Positions 35,831 to 35,882 of a stretch of 35,882 nt of DNA are shown in pieces. Position numbers and translations under genes: made by a program. Under the pieces are notes generated by a model. It was not told the origin of the DNA and did not search any database. It was given only the letters and a program-made list of their open reading frames with translations. How positions within the stretch are numbered: the first letter of the stretch is position 1; each line of letters opens with the position of its first letter. Source of the stretch: Coxiella sp. RIFCSPHIGHO2_12_FULL_42_15 (GTDB lineage Bacteria; Pseudomonadota; Gammaproteobacteria; Coxiellales; Coxiellaceae); NCBI GenBank assembly GCA_001797285.1, contig MGOZ01000028.1, positions 26,615-62,496 on the forward strand, written 5' to 3'.

Positions 35831-35882
35831 CTAATCGAGGCGTAAATTTTGCGGTAACAACTTTTGGAAGTCTTCTTCTGTT
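35831..35882 (-). CDS. Possible C-terminal end of a gene running off the window
   Basis: The minus strand from the window edge reads TEEDFQKLLPQNLRLD and a stop at 35831-35833. Only 16 residues are visible, so it may be a real gene end or chance. The family cannot be named. Confidence 0.2.
   Translation of the reverse strand, partial: TEEDFQKLLPQNLRLD

Noticed and set aside
35493-35882. Intact group II intron 3' end
   Set aside because: No domain V/VI-like sequence follows the maturase tail within the window.

Overview
The window looks like chromosome from an AT-rich gammaproteobacterium, most plausibly of the order Legionellales (Legionella/Coxiella/Aquicella/Berkiella-like). This rests on the mix of gammaproteobacterial housekeeping genes (mutY-yggX, trmB, nagZ, hpt, ttcA, csiV, fumC, prpC/prpD), permeases of the kind common in amino-acid-using intracellular bacteria, and several host-like proteins: a C58/YopT-like cysteine-protease fold, a eukaryote-type protein kinase, a ceramidase-family membrane hydrolase and a Fic remnant. 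No secretion-system gene is present, so the effector readings are inference.

Layout. 1-410 holds two families of intergenic palindromic repeats. 411-2249 is a candidate effector. 2270-2425 is a broken Fic gene next to tRNA-Phe (2561-2636). 2707-5631 is a minus-strand run asmA-like, mutY, yggX; tRNA-Gly(CCC) and divergent trmB follow. 6498-6934 is non-coding and carries a second repeat-A copy. 6935-8772 carries an SDR and an outer-membrane protein, facing a minus-strand ClpA-like gene (8785-11022) whose first ATPase domain looks dead. 11120-14060 (minus) has an MHS-type transporter and fumC, separated by a 170-bp MITE.

14223-17847 is a plus-strand cluster: DUF924, DUF1820, nagZ, an MscS channel and hpt. 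Two exported proteins follow on the minus strand (a six-cysteine protein and CsiV). 19370-22207 is plus strand: DoxX, ttcA, an RRM protein, thpR and a small hypothetical. A second MITE copy with a 46-bp perfect palindrome precedes a multi-spanning membrane protein. 23267-27077 (minus) is a glycosyltransferase - thioesterase - prpC - prpD cluster. DUF378 and APC-permease genes follow.

29379-35102 is accessory in character: an ATPase with a nuclease-like C-terminus, the kinase, the ceramidase-family protein (convergent and overlapping with the kinase), a 32-residue basic protein and a POT transporter. The right edge is a graveyard of mobile elements: an ISKra4-type transposase remnant, and an ORF joining an IS66 TnpA-like head to a group II intron maturase tail.

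No complete new multigene system is evident. The points most worth following are the ClpA-like protein with a degenerate D1 domain, the C58-like candidate protease, the kinase/ceramidase pair, and the MITE that has replaced a transporter's upstream region.
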